Origin: an uncultured Gemmatimonadota bacterium
GTDB taxonomy: Bacteria > Gemmatimonadota > Gemmatimonadetes > Gemmatimonadales > Gemmatimonadaceae
Reading direction: 5' to 3'
Length of the DNA: 44,834 nt
Assembly: GCA_903910555.1 (NCBI GenBank)
Contig: CAIVZZ010000017.1
Span: 1-44,834 of the forward strand
Both the position numbers and the translations under genes were made by a program. The notes under the pieces are model-generated. The model made no database searches. It was not told where the DNA came from and was given only the letters and a program-made list of their open reading frames with translations. This document shows positions 7,397 through 17,553 of this stretch, one piece after another. Position 1 is the stretch's first letter, and the number at the start of each line of letters is the position of its first letter.

Positions 7397-9916
7397 CTAC
7401 AGTACCACGTTGAGCAAACGCTTCGGCACGAAAATCACTTTCTTCGGCGTGCCGGTGATGAACTTCGCGATGGCGGGATCCGCCATCGCCGCTGCGAACA
7501 CGTCCGCCTCCACTGCGTCCGGCGAAACCGTCACCGTTCCGCGCGTCTTGCCGCCGACCTGCACGGCGATCGTCGCCGTCGACTGCGTCACGAGCGCGCT
7601 GTCGAACGCGGGCCATCCGGAGTCGAACACGCTCTTCACATGCCCGAACGACTCCCAAAGTTCCTCCGCAATGTGCGGCGCGAACGGCGCGACGAGCTGC
7701 ACGAGCGGCTCGACCTCGGCACGGTGCGCGGTCCGTTCGCCACGGCGCACGGTGTTGAGATACTCCATCATCGCCGCGATCGCCGTGTTATACGAAAGCT
7801 TCGGAATATCCTCGCCGACTTTGCGAATCGTCTGATGCAGTTTACGCATCACGTCGAGCTCCGGCTCGCCGTTCGTGTGCGACCCGCGCGCGGAAATCCA
7901 GAGGCGGCCGAGGAAGCTGCGCACTCCGCTGATGCCGCCGTCGCGGAAATCGCCGCCTTCTTCGAACGGTCCGAGGAACATCAAGTACGTGCGGAAGGTG
8001 TCCGCGCCCCAGCCGTCGAAGTAATCGTCGGGATTCACGACATTCCCCTTCGACTTCGACATCTTGGCACCATCGCGAATGATCATGCCATGCGCGCGGA
8101 ATTTCGTGAACGGTTCGTCAAAATCGACGTAGCCCGCCTCGTGCAGCACCATCGTGAGAAAGCGCGAATACATCAGGTGCAGCACGGCGTGCTCATTCCC
8201 GCCGATATACGAATTCACCGGCAGCCACTTTTTTGTGAGTGCTGGGTCGAAAGGAACGTCATCGAGTCCCACGCTCGGATAGCGGAGGAAATACCAGCCG
8301 CTGTCGAGGAAGGTGTCGCTCACGTCCGTTTCACGCCGCGCGCTCTTGCCGCACTTCGGGCACGGCACGCGATACCACTCTTCGTGACGCGCGAGCGGCG
8401 AGACGCCCGAATCGTCTGGTTTGAAATCCGGAATGTTCGGCAGCAGCACAGGCAGATCTTTCTCCGGTACGGGCACCATGCCGCATGCGTCGCAGTAGAT
8501 CACCGGAATCGGCGGGCCCCAATAGCGCTGCCGTGAAATGCACCAGTCGTGGAGCCGGTAGTTCACGACCCCTTTCGCCGCGTGCTTCGATTCAAGCCAG
8601 TCGGTCAGAATCCGTTTGGCTTCACCAACCGGCGTGCCGTTGAACTGCTCGCTGTTGCAGAGCACGCCGCCGTCGGCGTCGTCGACGTACGCTTCACTGA
8701 GCGGCGCGCGCGCCGATCCGTCGCGCGCGACCACGACGCGCTCGATCGGAAGTCCGAATTTCGTGGCGAACTCGAAGTCGCGCTCGTCGTGACCGGGCAC
8801 TGCCATGATCGCGCCCGTGCCGTAATCCATCAGCACATAGTCCGACGTCCACACCGGCATCATGTCGCCCGTCGCGGGATTCACCGCGTAGGATCCGGTG
8901 AACACGCCGCTCTTTTCTTTGTTCGTCTTGCGCGCGATCAAATCCTGCCGCGCCGCCACCGTGCGATACTCTGCAACAGCCGCGCGCTGTTCGTACGACG
9001 TGATCGCGTCGAGCAGCGGATGCTCGGGGGCAACGACCACATACGTCGCGCCAAAAATCGTATCGGGGCGCGTCGTGAACACCTTGATCTCATGCGCGCC
9101 GCTGCCGACCTCGGCGGTTACATGAACGGCCGCGCTCCCCGCGTCCTCCAGAGGATTCAAAACTTTAAACCGTATTTCCGCGCCTTCGCTCCGCCCAATC
9201 CATGAGCGCTGCGCGGTGGTCGTCGTGTGCGACCAGTCGAGCCCGTCGATTCCGTCGAGCAGACGCTCGGAATAATCGGTGATCCGGAAGAACCACTGCT
9301 CGAGCAGGCGCTGCTCGACGAGCGCGCCGCACCGTTCGCAGCGGCCGTTCTCAACCTGCTCGTTGGCGAGCACGGTTTTGTCGTTCGGACACCAGTTCAC
9401 CGCTGCTTTCTTCTTGAACGCGAGCCCGCGCTCCAGAAGCTTCAGGAAAACCCACTGCGTCCACTTGTAGTACGAGGGATGAGTCGTGTCGATGACGCGC
9501 GACCAATCCACCATCAGCCCCGCGCGCTCGAGCTGGCGCGTGAAGTTCGCGATGTTTGCCGGAATCAGCTCCATCGGGTGCAGCCCGGCCTTCAGCGCGT
9601 GATTCTCGGAGTGAATCCCGAATGCGTCAAACCCTATCGGCTGAAAGACATCGAATCCTTGTAGCCGCTGGAACCGCGCATAGATATCATTCCCAGTGAA
9701 CGCGAAGAGATTGCCGACGTGCAATCCCTCTGCGGAAGGGTACGGGAACATCATCAGCGCGTAGAACGGCCGTTTGGCTCCGGCGATGTCCGGCTGATTG
9801 GCGGCGCGTGCCGCCCAGCGCTCGCGCCATTTGCGTTCGACGGCGCCAGGTTCGTAACCGGCCGGCTCGAAACCCTCCGGCGCGCCCGGGGTGTCTACCG
9901 GTAGGGACTCAGTCAT
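7397..9916 (-). CDS. leuS: Leucyl-tRNA synthetase
   Basis: This encodes 839 residues, the normal size for the bacterial enzyme that charges tRNA-Leu in the cytoplasm. The HIGH-type motif is HVGN (residues 66-69, after FPYPSAEGL). The zinc-binding insert carries [12 protein letters not shown] with CERCG. The CP1 editing domain has the conserved region [18 protein letters not shown]. The class I signature KMSKS is at residues 618-622, followed by an anticodon-binding domain and a short C-terminal domain ending KRLLNVVL. The ATG at 9916 is 19 bases from the divergent chemoreceptor start, so the two promoters must overlap the opposite coding regions. Confidence 0.97.
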   Translation of the reverse strand: MTESLPVDTPGAPEGFEPAGYEPGAVERKWRERWAARAANQPDIAGAKRPFYALMMFPYPSAEGLHVGNLFAFTGNDIYARFQRLQGFDVFQPIGFDAFGIHSENHALKAGLHPMELIPANIANFTRQLERAGLMVDWSRVIDTTHPSYYKWTQWVFLKLLERGLAFKKKAAVNWCPNDKTVLANEQVENGRCERCGALVEQRLLEQWFFRITDYSERLLDGIDGLDWSHTTTTAQRSWIGRSEGAEIRFKVLNPLEDAGSAAVHVTAEVGSGAHEIKVFTTRPDTIFGATYVVVAPEHPLLDAITSYEQRAAVAEYRTVAARQDLIARKTNKEKSGVFTGSYAVNPATGDMMPVWTSDYVLMDYGTGAIMAVPGHDERDFEFATKFGLPIERVVVARDGSARAPLSEAYVDDADGGVLCNSEQFNGTPVGEAKRILTDWLESKHAAKGVVNYRLHDWCISRQRYWGPPIPVIYCDACGMVPVPEKDLPVLLPNIPDFKPDDSGVSPLARHEEWYRVPCPKCGKSARRETDVSDTFLDSGWYFLRYPSVGLDDVPFDPALTKKWLPVNSYIGGNEHAVLHLMYSRFLTMVLHEAGYVDFDEPFTKFRAHGMIIRDGAKMSKSKGNVVNPDDYFDGWGADTFRTYLMFLGPFEEGGDFRDGGISGVRSFLGRLWISARGSHTNGEPELDVMRKLHQTIRKVGEDIPKLSYNTAIAAMMEYLNTVRRGERTAHRAEVEPLVQLVAPFAPHIAEELWESFGHVKSVFDSGWPAFDSALVTQSTATIAVQVGGKTRGTVTVSPDAVEADVFAAAMADPAIAKFITGTPKKVIFVPKRLLNVVL

Positions 9917-9935
9917 CTATGAGATTTCGGCGGGG

Positions 9936-11288
9936 ATGGGCGAGACGATTCAGAGCAATCTAGCCGCGACGACGGGACGAACAAGCGCGCAGCGCATCGC
10001 CGAGATGGGCGAGTTGCGGTCGCACGTCATCGACCGTGTGACGAAGTGGCTCGCCGTCATTTCAGCCCTCGCATTTCTTGCCTTGCTCGGTGTAGGCCGC
10101 GAGTCGCTGGGCCGAATCGTCGCCGGCGGTGGAACCTGGCTCCTCGTCGCGCTCGCCGTGTCGCTCGCGGTGCTCTCGGGTGCGCTCGTCATCATCTTCG
10201 TCGTCTCACCTGCGATCGGCAATCAGCTTCGCGATCTCGCCGAAGTCGCCGAGGCGGTGGCGGCCGGAAACCTTTCGAAAACACCGGACGCAGCGCGCCA
10301 AGGCGGACAGCTCGGCCGGCTCGCCCGCGCCATGGTCGCGATGACGCACGAGCTCCGCGATCTCTCCGCGCTGCTCACCTCGACCTCCGCCGAAACATCC
10401 GGGCTCTCCGCCGAGATCACGCACGGCACGGAGCACATGGCGCAGGCGGCGTCCGGAATAGCCGACACCGCAGCGCAGCTGAGCGAGCAGGCGCAGGGAA
10501 TGGCCGGGACGATCCACCATCTCACGATTGAAGCGACGCGGCTCAACGAACACGCCCGCACCGTTACCGCCGGCGCGCAGGAGGGAATCGCGCGCAACAC
10601 AAACCTGCGTGCGCTGGCTTTAGAGAATCATGAGCGTCTCGACGAGAGCGCGCGCCGCCTCGGGCATCTCGCGAATGACGTTCGCGAGAGTGCGAGCGCG
10701 ACTGAATCACTGGCGAGCGCCACGGATCAGGTGCGGCAGTTCGTGACGCTCGTGCAGAAAATTGCGCGCCAGTCGAAGCTGCTGGCATTGAACGCGGCGA
10801 TGGAAGCAGCGCGCGCCGGCGAGCAGGGCGAGGGTTTCGCCGTGGTCGCGAACGAGGTGCGCCGTCTCGCCGCGACGGCCGCCGAGGCTGCGGAGCACAC
10901 TGACGCGCTCATGAAAGAAGTGCTCGGCAACATGGTAGCGGCGCGCGAAGCGAGTACGCGCGCGCTCGCCGCAGTCGAGAGCGTGCACACGGCAACGGAG
11001 CACGGTCGCGCGAGCTTTACGCAGGTGGAGACGGGTGTTGCCGACGCCGAATCGTGGACCACAGCGATCGCTCAATCGGCGAGCGCCGGCAGCGCGCTCG
11101 CCGCGGAGATCACGTCGCGGCTCGATTCGATCACCGAAGGCACACAGTCGTTCGCGAACGCGATGCAGGACGTCGCGGCTGCCAGCCAACAACAGAGTGC
11201 CAGCACCGAACAAATTGCCGCGGCGGCCGCACATCTGACACTCGCCGCCGAGCGCGTCGCGAAAGCCTCGCGCTCATTCCGGACATGA
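9936..11288 (+). CDS. Methyl-accepting chemotaxis-like protein
   Basis: This encodes about 450 residues from the ATG at 9936; a GTG at 9891 is possible but lies inside leuS. Two hydrophobic helices at roughly residues 35-55 and 65-90 are separated by only a few residues, so there is almost no periplasmic sensor domain. A HAMP-like segment follows ([25 protein letters not shown]). The rest is a long coiled-coil signalling domain whose hairpin tip, [20 protein letters not shown], matches the universal chemoreceptor contact region. No CheA, CheW or CheY lies in the window. Its TGA overlaps the ATG of the downstream Ser/Thr kinase (ATGA at 11285-11288), implying translational coupling and possibly a joint signalling role. 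Confidence 0.88.
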   Translation: MGETIQSNLAATTGRTSAQRIAEMGELRSHVIDRVTKWLAVISALAFLALLGVGRESLGRIVAGGGTWLLVALAVSLAVLSGALVIIFVVSPAIGNQLRDLAEVAEAVAAGNLSKTPDAARQGGQLGRLARAMVAMTHELRDLSALLTSTSAETSGLSAEITHGTEHMAQAASGIADTAAQLSEQAQGMAGTIHHLTIEATRLNEHARTVTAGAQEGIARNTNLRALALENHERLDESARRLGHLANDVRESASATESLASATDQVRQFVTLVQKIARQSKLLALNAAMEAARAGEQGEGFAVVANEVRRLAATAAEAAEHTDALMKEVLGNMVAAREASTRALAAVESVHTATEHGRASFTQVETGVADAESWTTAIAQSASAGSALAAEITSRLDSITEGTQSFANAMQDVAAASQQQSASTEQIAAAAAHLTLAAERVAKASRSFRT

Positions 11289-13162
11289 CCGCGGACGAAT
11301 CAGACGCGTTCGACGCGAAGCTTCGCGAAGCGTTCGACGCCGCGTACGTGCTCGAGCGTGAGCTGACCGGCGGCGGAATGAGCCGCGTTTTCCTTGCGAC
11401 AGAGCGCGCGCTCAATCGCAAAGTTGTGATCAAAGTGCTTCCGCCGGAACTTGCCGCGGGCGTGAACCGCGAGCGCTTTCGCCGTGAGATCCAGCTCGCC
11501 GCGCAGTTGCAGCATCCACATATCGTGCCGCTGTACGCAGCGGGCGAGCATGGCGACCTGCTGTACTACACGATGCCGTTCATCGAGGGTGAATCGCTGA
11601 AGCATGCGATTCACGAGCACGGCACCAAGAAGCCGTTCACGCTGCGCGAAGTCGTGCGAATCCTGCACGATGTGTCCGACGCGCTCGCCTACGCGCACGC
11701 GCGCGGCGTGATCCACCGCGACATTAAACCGGGAAATGTGCTGCGCAGCGGATCGCATGCCGTCGTCACGGATTTCGGAGTGGCGAAGGCAATATCCGCC
11801 GCGATGCCCGCGGTGGGGATGACCACGAGCGGAATGGCCATCGGCACGCCGGCGTACATGGCGCCTGAACAGTTGGCCGGCGATCCCGCAGCCGACCATC
11901 GGATTGATATCTACGCCGTTGGATTGCTGGCGTACGAAATTCTCACCGGCGAAGCGCCGTTCAACGAGACGTCGCCGCAGGCGACGCTGGCCGCGCAGAT
12001 GACGCGCGATCCGGAACTGGTGAGCAAAAAACGCGCGGACGTGCCGCCGGCGCTCGCGGCGCTTGTGATGAAGTGCCTCGCGAAAATGCCGGAGCGCCGC
12101 CCGCAAACTGCGCAGGAGCTGGTGGTAGAGCTCGATGCGATGGCGATCGGTTCGGGGGATTTTGTGCCGAGGACTGGTGCGACGCCGATGCGGCGCTGGG
12201 GCATTGCGGCAGCGGTTTTTGCAGCGACCGTCCTGGTCACAATTGCGGTGCGCGCAGGCGCGCCGACGACCGGCGCACCTGCGGCGAAGACTGATTCTGT
12301 CGTCACGCCAAAGCCGGCCGCGACACCGTCGCTCACGCATGCGGATTCACTTGCCATCGCAAGCGCCGTTGAGCGCCGCATGGCGAATCGCACGGCGACG
12401 GCACCGACCACCGCAAAAATCGACAGCGCAACACTGGCGCTCATCCGGTCGGAGGTGGAGTCGTCGGTGCTCGACTCGCTCAAGAAGATGGCGCCGCCGG
12501 AACCGCCGCCGGGCTCGCAGGGTGGCCAGCGATTCAACGGACGTGGTGCGGACTTTTCCGGTATGACACAGGCGCATATCGACTCGATTGTCCGCTCGAC
12601 GCGCGCGGCCATCGACCTCGGGCGCAACGTGAATGGCCGCGGTGGGCCGGGGAATTTCACCGGACCGCGGAATAGCGCCGACGCAGCGCAATTCGAAGCG
12701 CGCATGGCCAACATGGGACCGCCGCGGCGCGTGATCGTCGCGGATCCGCCGCCGGATTCGCGGCACGCTGAGCTGCAAGCGGCCGGAACGCAGGTGATGG
12801 ATGCGCTGCGAAAGCAGCTCGCATCAGTGCCGCGCTATGTGGTCGTGAATCACGATTCGGTTGCCGCGGTGCTGCTGCGAACGAGAAACCGCGATTCGGT
12901 GATGCACGTGCTCACGGCGGATATGAACGTCGCTATTCGCGCCGTACCGGTGTCGGCAAGCGATTCGGTGCGCTGGATGATCACGGTGTTCGATCCCACA
13001 TCGCAGCTTCGCTCCGAGCAGATCAACACGGGGCCGGTTCCGATCAATTCAGCCGCGGCCGCCGACTCGGTCGCGCGACTTGTATCACGCGCGTTCTGGC
13101 AACTCGATCACTCGCCGCGCCGCGGAACGCCTACGCCTTCACCGGCGCCGCCACGGCCCTGA
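11285..13162 (+). CDS. Membrane Ser/Thr protein kinase with extracytoplasmic C-terminal domain
   Basis: This encodes 625 residues, starting at the ATG that overlaps the chemoreceptor stop; the longer open frame to 11054 is a shadow. The kinase domain (about 20-285) has the Gly loop [12 protein letters not shown], the ATP Lys in [10 protein letters not shown], the catalytic loop [20 protein letters not shown] and [10 protein letters not shown], so it should be active. One membrane helix lies at about residues 302-322. The outside part begins with a low-complexity Ala/Thr/Pro and Gly/Arg-rich stretch. It ends in a folded region ([20 protein letters not shown], ending [11 protein letters not shown]) that recalls lipoprotein-like nucleotide- or peptidoglycan-associated modules, but I cannot name it. 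Its 3' end overlaps the convergent channel gene by 32 bp. Confidence 0.92.
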   Translation: MTADESDAFDAKLREAFDAAYVLERELTGGGMSRVFLATERALNRKVVIKVLPPELAAGVNRERFRREIQLAAQLQHPHIVPLYAAGEHGDLLYYTMPFIEGESLKHAIHEHGTKKPFTLREVVRILHDVSDALAYAHARGVIHRDIKPGNVLRSGSHAVVTDFGVAKAISAAMPAVGMTTSGMAIGTPAYMAPEQLAGDPAADHRIDIYAVGLLAYEILTGEAPFNETSPQATLAAQMTRDPELVSKKRADVPPALAALVMKCLAKMPERRPQTAQELVVELDAMAIGSGDFVPRTGATPMRRWGIAAAVFAATVLVTIAVRAGAPTTGAPAAKTDSVVTPKPAATPSLTHADSLAIASAVERRMANRTATAPTTAKIDSATLALIRSEVESSVLDSLKKMAPPEPPPGSQGGQRFNGRGADFSGMTQAHIDSIVRSTRAAIDLGRNVNGRGGPGNFTGPRNSADAAQFEARMANMGPPRRVIVADPPPDSRHAELQAAGTQVMDALRKQLASVPRYVVVNHDSVAAVLLRTRNRDSVMHVLTADMNVAIRAVPVSASDSVRWMITVFDPTSQLRSEQINTGPVPINSAAAADSVARLVSRAFWQLDHSPRRGTPTPSPAPPRP

Positions 13163-14183
13163 GGCGCTGCACCGATGCCGGATCGCCCATCGCGATCAGC
13201 GAGCATCCCGGTGTCACGCGCGTTTCGGCCGGCGGATTGAACAGATGTTCTCCCGCAACGGTCCGCACCGCGAGCAGCAACAATCCGGTGCCATACTCGT
13301 GCAGTTTGAGCGACGCGACATTCTTCCCGGCGAGCGCGCTCCCGGCCGTGACGGGAACGTCCTCGATGCGAAGATTGCGGTTCGTGTCGCGCAGCATCTG
13401 ATCCAGAAAACTTACCACGCTCGGCCGAATCATCTCGCTCGCGAGGCGCATGCCGCCGATCTGCGCTGGTGAGACCGCGCCGTCGGCGCCCGCCTGACGC
13501 AGACGCGCCGCGGCGCGCTCGGTGGTCGCGCGGGCAACCACACGGATTTTTGGATTGAGCTGACGCGCGAGCACAGTGGTGACGAGGACGTTTTTGTCGT
13601 CATCCGTGCACACAATGATCCCCGCCGCGTGCTGAACGCCGGCGAGTGTCAGTGTTTCGTCGTCGGAGCAATCGCCCTGTATGTACGCGACGTCCGGAAA
13701 TGCCTCGGTGATATTCGCAATGTGCTGTGCGTTGTGCTCGATGGTGACACAATCGCGCTCCGTGCTCACCAGTTCGCGAATCACCGACGTGCCGGTCTGC
13801 CCCGCGCCGCAAACGATAAAGTGACCCCGCATCGCGTCGATTCGCTTCTGCATGCGACGTCTCCTGAATCCGTGCGTCATGTCGCCTTCAACGATGAAGG
13901 CAGTGATCATTGAGAGTGTGTACACGGCGGCGGTGGCGCCGAACAGCAGCAACAGTGTCGTGAAAATTTCGCTGGCTTTCGAAAACGTCGGCACCGCCTC
14001 GCGCAGCGGCGTGGTCGTGAGCAGCATCATCGTCATGTACACGGCATCGAGCCAGCCGTGGTTCGGCGCGCCAATGATGCGATAGCCGACGACGCCCACG
14101 ATAAACACCGTGAGCAGCAACAGCGCCGCGAACGCAACGCGGCGCTGAAGGACTCTTAGCTCGTTCTCACCGCGGGGTGTCAA
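13131..14183 (-). CDS. K+-channel/RCK-like protein with abnormal selectivity filter
   Basis: This encodes about 351 residues. The TTG at 14183 is the only sensible start just after the upstream gene's stop; the frame to 14348 is a shadow. Two membrane helices (about 15-35 and 75-100) flank a pore loop. A Rossmann RCK/TrkA-N domain follows (HFIVCGAGQTGTSVIREL, then QGDCSDDETL and VARATTERAAARLRQAGAD), and then a TrkA-C-like domain. The pore loop reads LTTTPLREAVP where channels have TTVGYGDxxP, so the GYGD filter is replaced by PLRE at residues 59-62. It may be a non-selective or non-conducting NAD-sensing membrane protein. It is 7 bases downstream of the asparaginase-type gene, likely in the same operon. 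Confidence 0.82.
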   Translation of the reverse strand: MTPRGENELRVLQRRVAFAALLLLTVFIVGVVGYRIIGAPNHGWLDAVYMTMMLLTTTPLREAVPTFSKASEIFTTLLLLFGATAAVYTLSMITAFIVEGDMTHGFRRRRMQKRIDAMRGHFIVCGAGQTGTSVIRELVSTERDCVTIEHNAQHIANITEAFPDVAYIQGDCSDDETLTLAGVQHAAGIIVCTDDDKNVLVTTVLARQLNPKIRVVARATTERAAARLRQAGADGAVSPAQIGGMRLASEMIRPSVVSFLDQMLRDTNRNLRIEDVPVTAGSALAGKNVASLKLHEYGTGLLLLAVRTVAGEHLFNPPAETRVTPGCSLIAMGDPASVQRLRAVAAPVKA

Positions 14184-14190
14184 AACGCGC

Positions 14191-15342
14191 TCATTTCTTC
14201 CGGCTGGGATCTTCGGACGCCTTGTACAGGTAGGCGCACTCTTCGAGGCGCGGTCCCTTTTCGTCGCACACGGCGAACTTCGTTCCTTCGTACGCCGCCG
14301 CTCCTGCGTAACGGCCGTCCTTCGTAAGCGCGTAGAAGGTGAGGCCAAAGAGAGGACGGCCGTTCGGTGCCAGCAGCCGCTTCTCTGAATGCGCGATCAC
14401 GCGCTCCATGGTTTTCATCAATGCGGCCTGCGGTGCCATTCCCTGACGCATGAACTCCACGGCGAGAAATGCGCCGCAGACCATGATGTTCGATTCACCG
14501 CGGCCGGTTGAGCCGGCGGAACCGACTGAGTTATCGGTGTACTGACCCGCGCCGATGATCGGCGAATCGCCGATGCGTCCGGGAAGCTTCCACGAAATTC
14601 CGCTCGTCGTCGTCACCGAACTCACATCGCCCGCCGCATTCACGGCGTCCATGTTGATCGTGCCGTGCGTCCAGTTCACTTCGCCGTCGTATTCCATCTC
14701 GGGCAGCTCGGCTTTATTTCCCTTCGCTGCGTTGTAGCGCATCCAGTCGGCTTTTGCCTTGGGATCGGTCCACGGTTCGTATTTTCGCGTGGCTTTCCAC
14801 TTTTCCCAATCGGCTTTTGATTTTTCGGTCAGGAGATTCTGTTCTTTGAATCCCATCGCGAGCGCGAAACGTTTCGCATCCTGACCGACGAGCATGACGT
14901 GGTCGGTGTAGTCCATCACTGCTTTCGCGACGTTCGATGGCGTCGCGATTCCCTCGAGACAGGCCACTGATCCGGCGCGCTTGGACGGTCCGTGCATGCA
15001 ACTCGCGTCGAGTTGCACAACACCCTCTGAGTTCGGCAATCCACCGAGTCCAACCGACTGGTCGTCGGGATCGAGTTCAACGCAGTTCACTCCGGCGATG
15101 ATCGCGTCGAGCGTATCAGTGCCCGACACGATTTTGTCGTAGGCGACTTTGATGCCCATCCCTTTATCGAGATAGCCGTTGGCCGCGCTGATAACGCACG
15201 CCTTTCCTTTGAAATTTTTCGGGATCGCCGCACGTGATCGATCGCGATCGGCAAGCCATTCTTCGGCGCTGATCTGGCGCGGAAGAAAGCCCAAAGCGGC
15301 CAATGTTGCGGATTTTTCGATGAAGGTTCGGCGGGAATCCAT
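14191..15342 (-). CDS. Tat-exported N4-(beta-N-acetylglucosaminyl)-L-asparaginase / isoaspartyl peptidase family
   Basis: This encodes 383 residues. The N terminus MDSRRTFIEKSATLAALGFL has a twin-arginine motif (SRRTF) and a hydrophobic stretch, so export in a folded state is likely. The body is an Ntn hydrolase of the glycosylasparaginase group, which cleaves Asn-linked GlcNAc or isoaspartyl bonds after self-processing. The processing site and nucleophile are visible as HGTINMDAV, with Thr228 the expected new N terminus; substrate-pocket residues follow in PGRIGDSPIIGAGQYTDN and STGRGE. A DPDDQSVGLGGLPN block near residue 95 is typical of the family. It is followed by the channel-like gene after 7 bases. 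A 98-bp palindrome sits in the spacer upstream. Confidence 0.93.
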   Translation of the reverse strand: MDSRRTFIEKSATLAALGFLPRQISAEEWLADRDRSRAAIPKNFKGKACVISAANGYLDKGMGIKVAYDKIVSGTDTLDAIIAGVNCVELDPDDQSVGLGGLPNSEGVVQLDASCMHGPSKRAGSVACLEGIATPSNVAKAVMDYTDHVMLVGQDAKRFALAMGFKEQNLLTEKSKADWEKWKATRKYEPWTDPKAKADWMRYNAAKGNKAELPEMEYDGEVNWTHGTINMDAVNAAGDVSSVTTTSGISWKLPGRIGDSPIIGAGQYTDNSVGSAGSTGRGESNIMVCGAFLAVEFMRQGMAPQAALMKTMERVIAHSEKRLLAPNGRPLFGLTFYALTKDGRYAGAAAYEGTKFAVCDEKGPRLEECAYLYKASEDPSRKK

Positions 15343-15417
15343 GCGGTGCTCCGACTGGAGTGGACTTCACATTCTAGTGCCGAGTGTGGCATCGGGATAG
15401 ACAGCCGAACAGCCTTT

Positions 15418-15516
15418 GCCGCGGGTTTGCGCGGGTACCCGCGGGTCGGCGCCCGCGCGCACGCCGAGGGAAGTGCCATGTGATGTGACCAGCGTCAACC
15501 CGCGAAAACCCGCGGC
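15418..15516. repeat. Long imperfect palindrome in the spacer after the DUF2334 gene
   Basis: The 20-base arms 15418-15437 and 15497-15516 match at 18 of 20 positions. The interior holds repeated CGCGGGT units and a smaller inverted pair (TCGGCG with CGCCGA). It lies in the 185-bp gap between the DUF2334 gene stop and the asparaginase-type gene start, both on the minus strand. It may terminate the upstream operon. No T-run is present, and it is not related in sequence to the GACGGGAC palindromes. Confidence 0.6.
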
Positions 15517-15527
15517 TAAGAAATTTC

Positions 15528-16241
15528 TCAGCTCAACGCTCTATAAAAAGTCTGACGCCGCGCGGACAACCACGCATCCAGTCCCCGCTCAACCGATGCC
15601 GCCGTCGCCGGATGACCAAGATCACCGGGGTGCAGCGCAATCCTCATCACTCGCTCGCCACGCTGACTCCACCAGCGCAGCCGCTCGAACAACACCGATC
15701 CGTACGCGCGCACCGCACCTCGTCCGCTCCAACGCACCACCGGCGACTGCACCACGCGTCCGCGAACGTACACCGCCCCATCATCCTCACTCACGCTCAA
15801 TCCGGCGTCACGCACCGCCGCATGCGTCGCCGGCTTCGCCAGCCACGCCGGCGGCACAAAACCCACCGGCTCCAACCCCATCGCACGCAGCCTCGCAATT
15901 CCGCGATCAATCCGCGCGCGCGCCGCGTCGTAATCGAGGGTGAGAAACTCTCCCTCCTTATTCGTCTTTCCGAACGCGCGCAGTTCATCGCCGAACGATC
16001 GCGGCAGCCCGACTTCATCATGCCGCTCGCCGTGCAAAAATATTTCCGCCCCGTCCGACGCCCGCCCGCGAACCCAATCACCGAACGCGGCATCGCTCTC
16101 CATCGCGGCCTCGCCGTGCCAGTCGGGCACGACCAACAGCCCGGGCACCACGCCGCGCGATCTGCACAACTGCCACAATGCCTCGACCCGCGCCGCGTTC
16201 GGCGGCGTGACATCGTGAATCGTTATGAGCAGTTCGTTCAC
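15528..16241 (-). CDS. DUF2334 polysaccharide deacetylase-like protein
   Basis: This encodes about 237 residues. It starts at a GTG (16241) whose GTGA overlaps the stop of the upstream glycosyltransferase gene, indicating translational coupling. It begins directly with the catalytic strand LLITIHDVTPPN (metal-binding Asp), followed by FLHGERHDEVG, the His-containing second motif. GFVPPAWLAK and ALHPGDLGHP fit the last conserved blocks of the divergent deacetylase fold. There is no signal peptide or membrane helix, so it is probably cytoplasmic. Pairing with a GT4 enzyme suggests it deacetylates a sugar intermediate of a glycolipid or surface glycan. The exact substrate cannot be told. Confidence 0.82.
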   Translation of the reverse strand: MNELLITIHDVTPPNAARVEALWQLCRSRGVVPGLLVVPDWHGEAAMESDAAFGDWVRGRASDGAEIFLHGERHDEVGLPRSFGDELRAFGKTNKEGEFLTLDYDAARARIDRGIARLRAMGLEPVGFVPPAWLAKPATHAAVRDAGLSVSEDDGAVYVRGRVVQSPVVRWSGRGAVRAYGSVLFERLRWWSQRGERVMRIALHPGDLGHPATAASVERGLDAWLSARRQTFYRALS

Positions 16242-17503
16242 CGTGCTCGTCCGTTCGCGATCGTGTCGTACAGCGCAAAAATCCGGTCGAACACGGAATC
16301 CCATGAATGGTCTTTTTCCGCGTACGCCCGACCCTTAACGCCGAGTGAAACCAGATCCGACTGCAGCAGCTTCACCGCTTCGTCGGCAAGCGACCGCGAT
16401 TCACCCGAAATGAACCGCGTGCCCGCACCGCTCGTCGCGACCTGCTCGCTGATCCCGCCGCGGTCCGCCGACAGCACCGGCGTCCCGCTCGCGAGCGCCT
16501 CCAGCGGCGCGAGACCAAACGTCTCGTTCGAGCTCGGCGCGACAAACAAATCAATCGAAGCCATCAGATCTGCGACCCTGTCGCGATCCCGCTCATACGG
16601 GAGAAAACGCACCCACGGTGCGCCGTCTGCTTGTGCCACGAGCTGCGCGCGCATTGGACCATCGCCTACAAGCGCGAGTTGCGCGCCCGTCCGCCGATGA
16701 ACCTCGCGCCAGGCATCGAGCAGTACATCCAGCTCTTTCTCAGCGGCGAACCGGCCGACGAACGCCGCGACTGGTCCCTCCGGAAGCCCGTATCGCACCC
16801 GCACCTCACGCCGCCGCGCAGCGCGCGCCGGATTGTACAGCGCGAGATCGACGCCGAGCGGGATCTTCGTCACGCGATCGATTCCAGCCGCACGCAGATC
16901 ATTCGCGACGAAATCCGAGCAAACGATCGTATGCGCAAAATGCCGGTCGATCTCACGCGCATAGCGCCAGCCGAGGTCGAACATCGCGCGCCGGAACCCA
17001 TTGGCGCGCTCGGGAAAGGGCGCGAAGACTCGCGGGAAGTTGCTGTGGTAGAACGCGACCACCGGGATATCCAGTCCGCGCGCCGCAAGACGCACGATCC
17101 AGGGGACAAACCCCGGGCTGCCCACCTCTATCACATCCGGGCGTTCGTGGACCGCGATCCGCCGGTTGGTACGCGTCGCGAGCATGAAGCGATATGGATC
17201 CTGCGTGGGGACGCGCGGTCCCTCCAAGCGGTAGCAGCGCACGCCGTCACTCTGTGAAAGCGCGTCTCGGGGCCCCGGAAGCACCAGAACCTGCCGCAGC
17301 TTCGGCCGCGCCTCGACGTACTTCGCCTTTTCGCGGAGGTAGGTGCGTATGCCCCCGGTCGTCTCGCCATAAAACTCGGTGATATCGAGAATCGAGCGGG
17401 TCGCGGCAGGCCGGAGCACCGGCGGGAGCGACAAATGCGACAAATCGAGACGGCCAGCCTCGATTTGCGCATCGGGGAGAAACAGCGCGTTAGTGCTCAG
17501 CAC
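16238..17503 (-). CDS. GT4-family glycosyltransferase
   Basis: This encodes about 421 residues, starting at GTG 17503 with AAAGG five bases upstream. It has a GT-B fold. The N-terminal acceptor domain has ILDITEFYGETTGGIRTYLRE, the Gly-rich loop region. The C-terminal nucleotide-sugar domain has AAFVGRFAAEKELDVLLDAW and the EX7E-type block SSNETFGLAPLEALASGTPV. The overall pattern resembles MgtA/PimB-type mannosyltransferases acting on lipid acceptors at the inner face of the membrane; donor and acceptor are inferred. It is the first gene of a minus-strand unit with the DUF2334 gene. It is divergent from the small helical-protein gene over only 50 bp. Confidence 0.9.
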   Translation of the reverse strand: MLSTNALFLPDAQIEAGRLDLSHLSLPPVLRPAATRSILDITEFYGETTGGIRTYLREKAKYVEARPKLRQVLVLPGPRDALSQSDGVRCYRLEGPRVPTQDPYRFMLATRTNRRIAVHERPDVIEVGSPGFVPWIVRLAARGLDIPVVAFYHSNFPRVFAPFPERANGFRRAMFDLGWRYAREIDRHFAHTIVCSDFVANDLRAAGIDRVTKIPLGVDLALYNPARAARRREVRVRYGLPEGPVAAFVGRFAAEKELDVLLDAWREVHRRTGAQLALVGDGPMRAQLVAQADGAPWVRFLPYERDRDRVADLMASIDLFVAPSSNETFGLAPLEALASGTPVLSADRGGISEQVATSGAGTRFISGESRSLADEAVKLLQSDLVSLGVKGRAYAEKDHSWDSVFDRIFALYDTIANGRAR

Positions 17504-17553
17504 GGTACCTTTAATATTAGCAGTGAATACCGCAGGACTCTTGAGGAGGTTTG

